From NCBI GenBank assembly GCA_003176075.1, contig PSRN01000283.1:1-13951 (forward strand): a stretch of DNA of 13,951 nt, read 5' to 3'. The notes beneath the pieces were generated by a model. It worked only from the letters and a program-made list of their open reading frames with translations, was not told where the DNA came from and ran no database searches. Origin of the DNA: Bdellovibrio sp. (GTDB taxonomy: Bacteria > Bdellovibrionota > Bdellovibrionia > Bdellovibrionales > Bdellovibrionaceae). The position numbers and the translations under genes were made by a program. Positions 13,335-13,951 of the stretch are shown one piece after another (within the stretch, counting starts at the first letter, position 1; the number at the start of each line of letters is the position of its first letter).

Positions 13335-13571
13335 ATTGCACTGCACCTTGGAACTTCGCCGTGAAATCTGGCCGTAAAAATTGGCAGTGATCTTGGCCGT
13401 AATCTTGGCCGTGAGATTGTGAAATTGACCGTGAGAATTCGCCAAGATTCCCCAGAGCCAAACTTCTTCATGGTTCGCCAATTTTTCTCCATAGCCAATT
13501 TTCCCCAGGCAGTTGTATAGATCTTTGACACCGCCCTCGCCAATTATCTCTAATAGGGTGGCCTTCGCCAT
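13239..13571 (-). CDS. doubtful 110-residue antisense ORF with strong Shine-Dalgarno
   Basis: On the minus strand, ATG 13569-13571 (with a GTG just before) is preceded by GAGGTGATC, a nine-base match to the anti-Shine-Dalgarno end of 16S rRNA at good spacing. The frame encodes MAKATLLEIIGEGGVKDLYN and continues through the repeat units, where they give ITAKITAKITANF. It ends 96 bases inside the 3' end of the coiled-coil gene on the other strand. No family is recognised. The binding-site sequence is itself part of a local duplication, and much of the frame is repeat, so it is probably chance. Confidence 0.18.
   Translation of the reverse strand: MAKATLLEIIGEGGVKDLYNCLGKIGYGEKLANHEEVWLWGILANSHGQFHNLTAKITAKITANFYGQISRRSSKVQCNSLQVQLFKANSDLAKLIGVRPGHSVFADGSK
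13362..13486. repeat. iterated 12-13-base units and nested inverted repeats
   Basis: This belongs to the 317-base stretch (13335-13651) after the coiled-coil gene. Degenerate units of 12-13 bases with core TTGGCCGT recur from about 13362 to 13432, the clearest being ATCTTGGCCGTA and ATCTTGGCCGTG in tandem (13390-13413). To the right, the same core appears on the opposite strand (GCCAAGATT, GCCAATTTTT, GCCAATTTTC). Two exact nested pairs result: AAAAATTGGC (13376-13385) with GCCAATTTTT (13477-13486), and AATCTTGGC (13401-13409) with GCCAAGATT (13441-13449). The turning point is near a GAATTC at 13435-13440. It may be a structured 3' region, a decayed repeat element, or a multi-site protein target. 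Confidence 0.6.
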
Positions 13572-13613
13572 CACGCGATCACCTCACGCCATCATACGAT
13601 AAAGCGCGATCAC
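13566..13613. repeat. short direct repeats CGCCATCA and CGCGATCAC
   Basis: CGCCATCA occurs at 13566-13573 and 13587-13594; CGCGATCAC occurs at 13574-13582 and 13605-13613. The pair of motifs is thus repeated in the same order, with eleven extra bases (TACGATAAAGC, overlapping the motif edge) in the second copy. It lies between the iterated repeat region and the gene running off the right edge, and could be part of its regulatory region. The remaining bases up to 13651 show nothing recognisable. Confidence 0.4.
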
Positions 13614-13651
13614 TTTACCTGCGAGGCATCCTGTTTGCTTCAAAATGAGAC

Positions 13652-13951
13652 ATGGACTTTGGAGGTTTGGGCCTCATCAGGATGGCGTGGCTGCCATCCG
13701 TACTTCTTCTCTCATCATTGGCGACGGCGGATGTGCCGCCCGGTCGTCCTGCGGTCTCCACTCGAAAAGCAGGAACATCGACGGCGGGCAAGAATCGCCG
13801 ACCTGTGACCCACCAACCCCTCCAAAAGCAACCGGTAAGAAAAATCGCTGGCTCACCGATACTACGAAGAATTCCGCTCGCGCCGGGCCGCGCGAATCGA
13901 GCCGAACCCGTCGGAGCCACGCCCGTCGGGGCCGCACCGATTCCGGCGGGG
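13652..13951 (+). CDS. exported Pro/Ala-rich protein, 5' part only
   Basis: An open frame with no stop runs to the right edge of the window. ATG 13682 gives a textbook signal peptide (MAWLPSVLLLSSLATA, cleavage before DVPPG). An in-frame ATG at 13652 would add ten residues, MDFGGLGLIR. GGAGG at 13661-13665 is 16 bases before ATG 13682 and inside the longer form, so the start is uncertain. After cleavage about 73 residues are visible, basic and rich in Pro, Ala, Arg and Gly, ending in a near repeat PVGATPVGAAPIPAG. The high GC and Pro/Ala content match the coiled-coil protein gene to the left, with which it may share a role. No family is recognised and the C-terminal part is outside the window. 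Confidence 0.6.
   Translation, partial: MDFGGLGLIRMAWLPSVLLLSSLATADVPPGRPAVSTRKAGTSTAGKNRRPVTHQPLQKQPVRKIAGSPILRRIPLAPGRANRAEPVGATPVGAAPIPAG

Noticed and set aside
13362..13432. Possible CRISPR array
   Set aside because: The units are only 12-13 bases, contiguous and degenerate, with no unique spacers, and no cas gene is present.
13615..13937. Minus-strand frames of 86 and 101 codons near the right edge
   Set aside because: They oppose a plus-strand frame with a convincing signal peptide, and their Arg/Gly/Ala content follows from GC richness.

Overview
The window suggests a Gram-negative bacterium of moderate GC content: there are Sec-type signal peptides, a probable lipoprotein, and a periplasmic sensor domain between membrane segments. 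The mix of hybrid kinases, short-linked operons and secreted proteins with cysteine pairs would suit a Bdellovibrionota-like (Bdellovibrio-related) deltaproteobacterial lineage. That placement is an inference from style, not from a marker gene. No rRNA, tRNA, CRISPR array or intact mobile element is visible.

Left edge (1-615): debris. An antisense fragment of an IS256/Mutator-type transposase is joined directly to the C-terminal part of an RHS/YD-repeat protein, itself cut short. This marks a rearranged boundary.

Centre (649-10433): a tightly packed plus-strand block, probably one operon at least to 8720. It encodes a REC-Fis response regulator; a 99-residue protein that looks like a lone histidine-kinase dimerisation/phosphotransfer helix pair; a 1120-residue fusion of a 12-segment MFS-like membrane domain, an extracytoplasmic sensor, a histidine kinase and two receiver domains; a left-handed beta-helix acyltransferase; an exported or lipid-anchored alpha/beta hydrolase; and a cobalamin-binding-domain radical SAM enzyme. 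A 192-base gap follows, holding a 16-codon ORF with a perfect Shine-Dalgarno sequence and a hairpin. Last comes an exported family-5 (dipeptide/oligopeptide-type) solute-binding protein without its permease or ATPase genes. Genes that could make, modify, cleave, bind and sense a small molecule or peptide lie together. The working hypothesis is a self-contained signalling or nutrient-sensing locus in which a transporter-like domain has become a sensor; the ligand is unknown.

Right part (10434-13951): different in style. A minus-strand exported S1-fold protein has all three catalytic positions replaced (His to Glu, Asp to Ala, Ser to Leu), so it is a pseudoprotease. It is divergent from a GC-rich plus-strand gene for an exported coiled-coil, proline/serine/alanine-rich protein with three cysteine pairs; the shared 206-base region carries several inverted repeats. 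Beyond that gene lies a 317-base stretch of iterated 12-13-base units and nested inverted repeats. The window ends inside another GC-rich, Pro/Ala-rich gene that begins with a signal peptide and runs off the edge.
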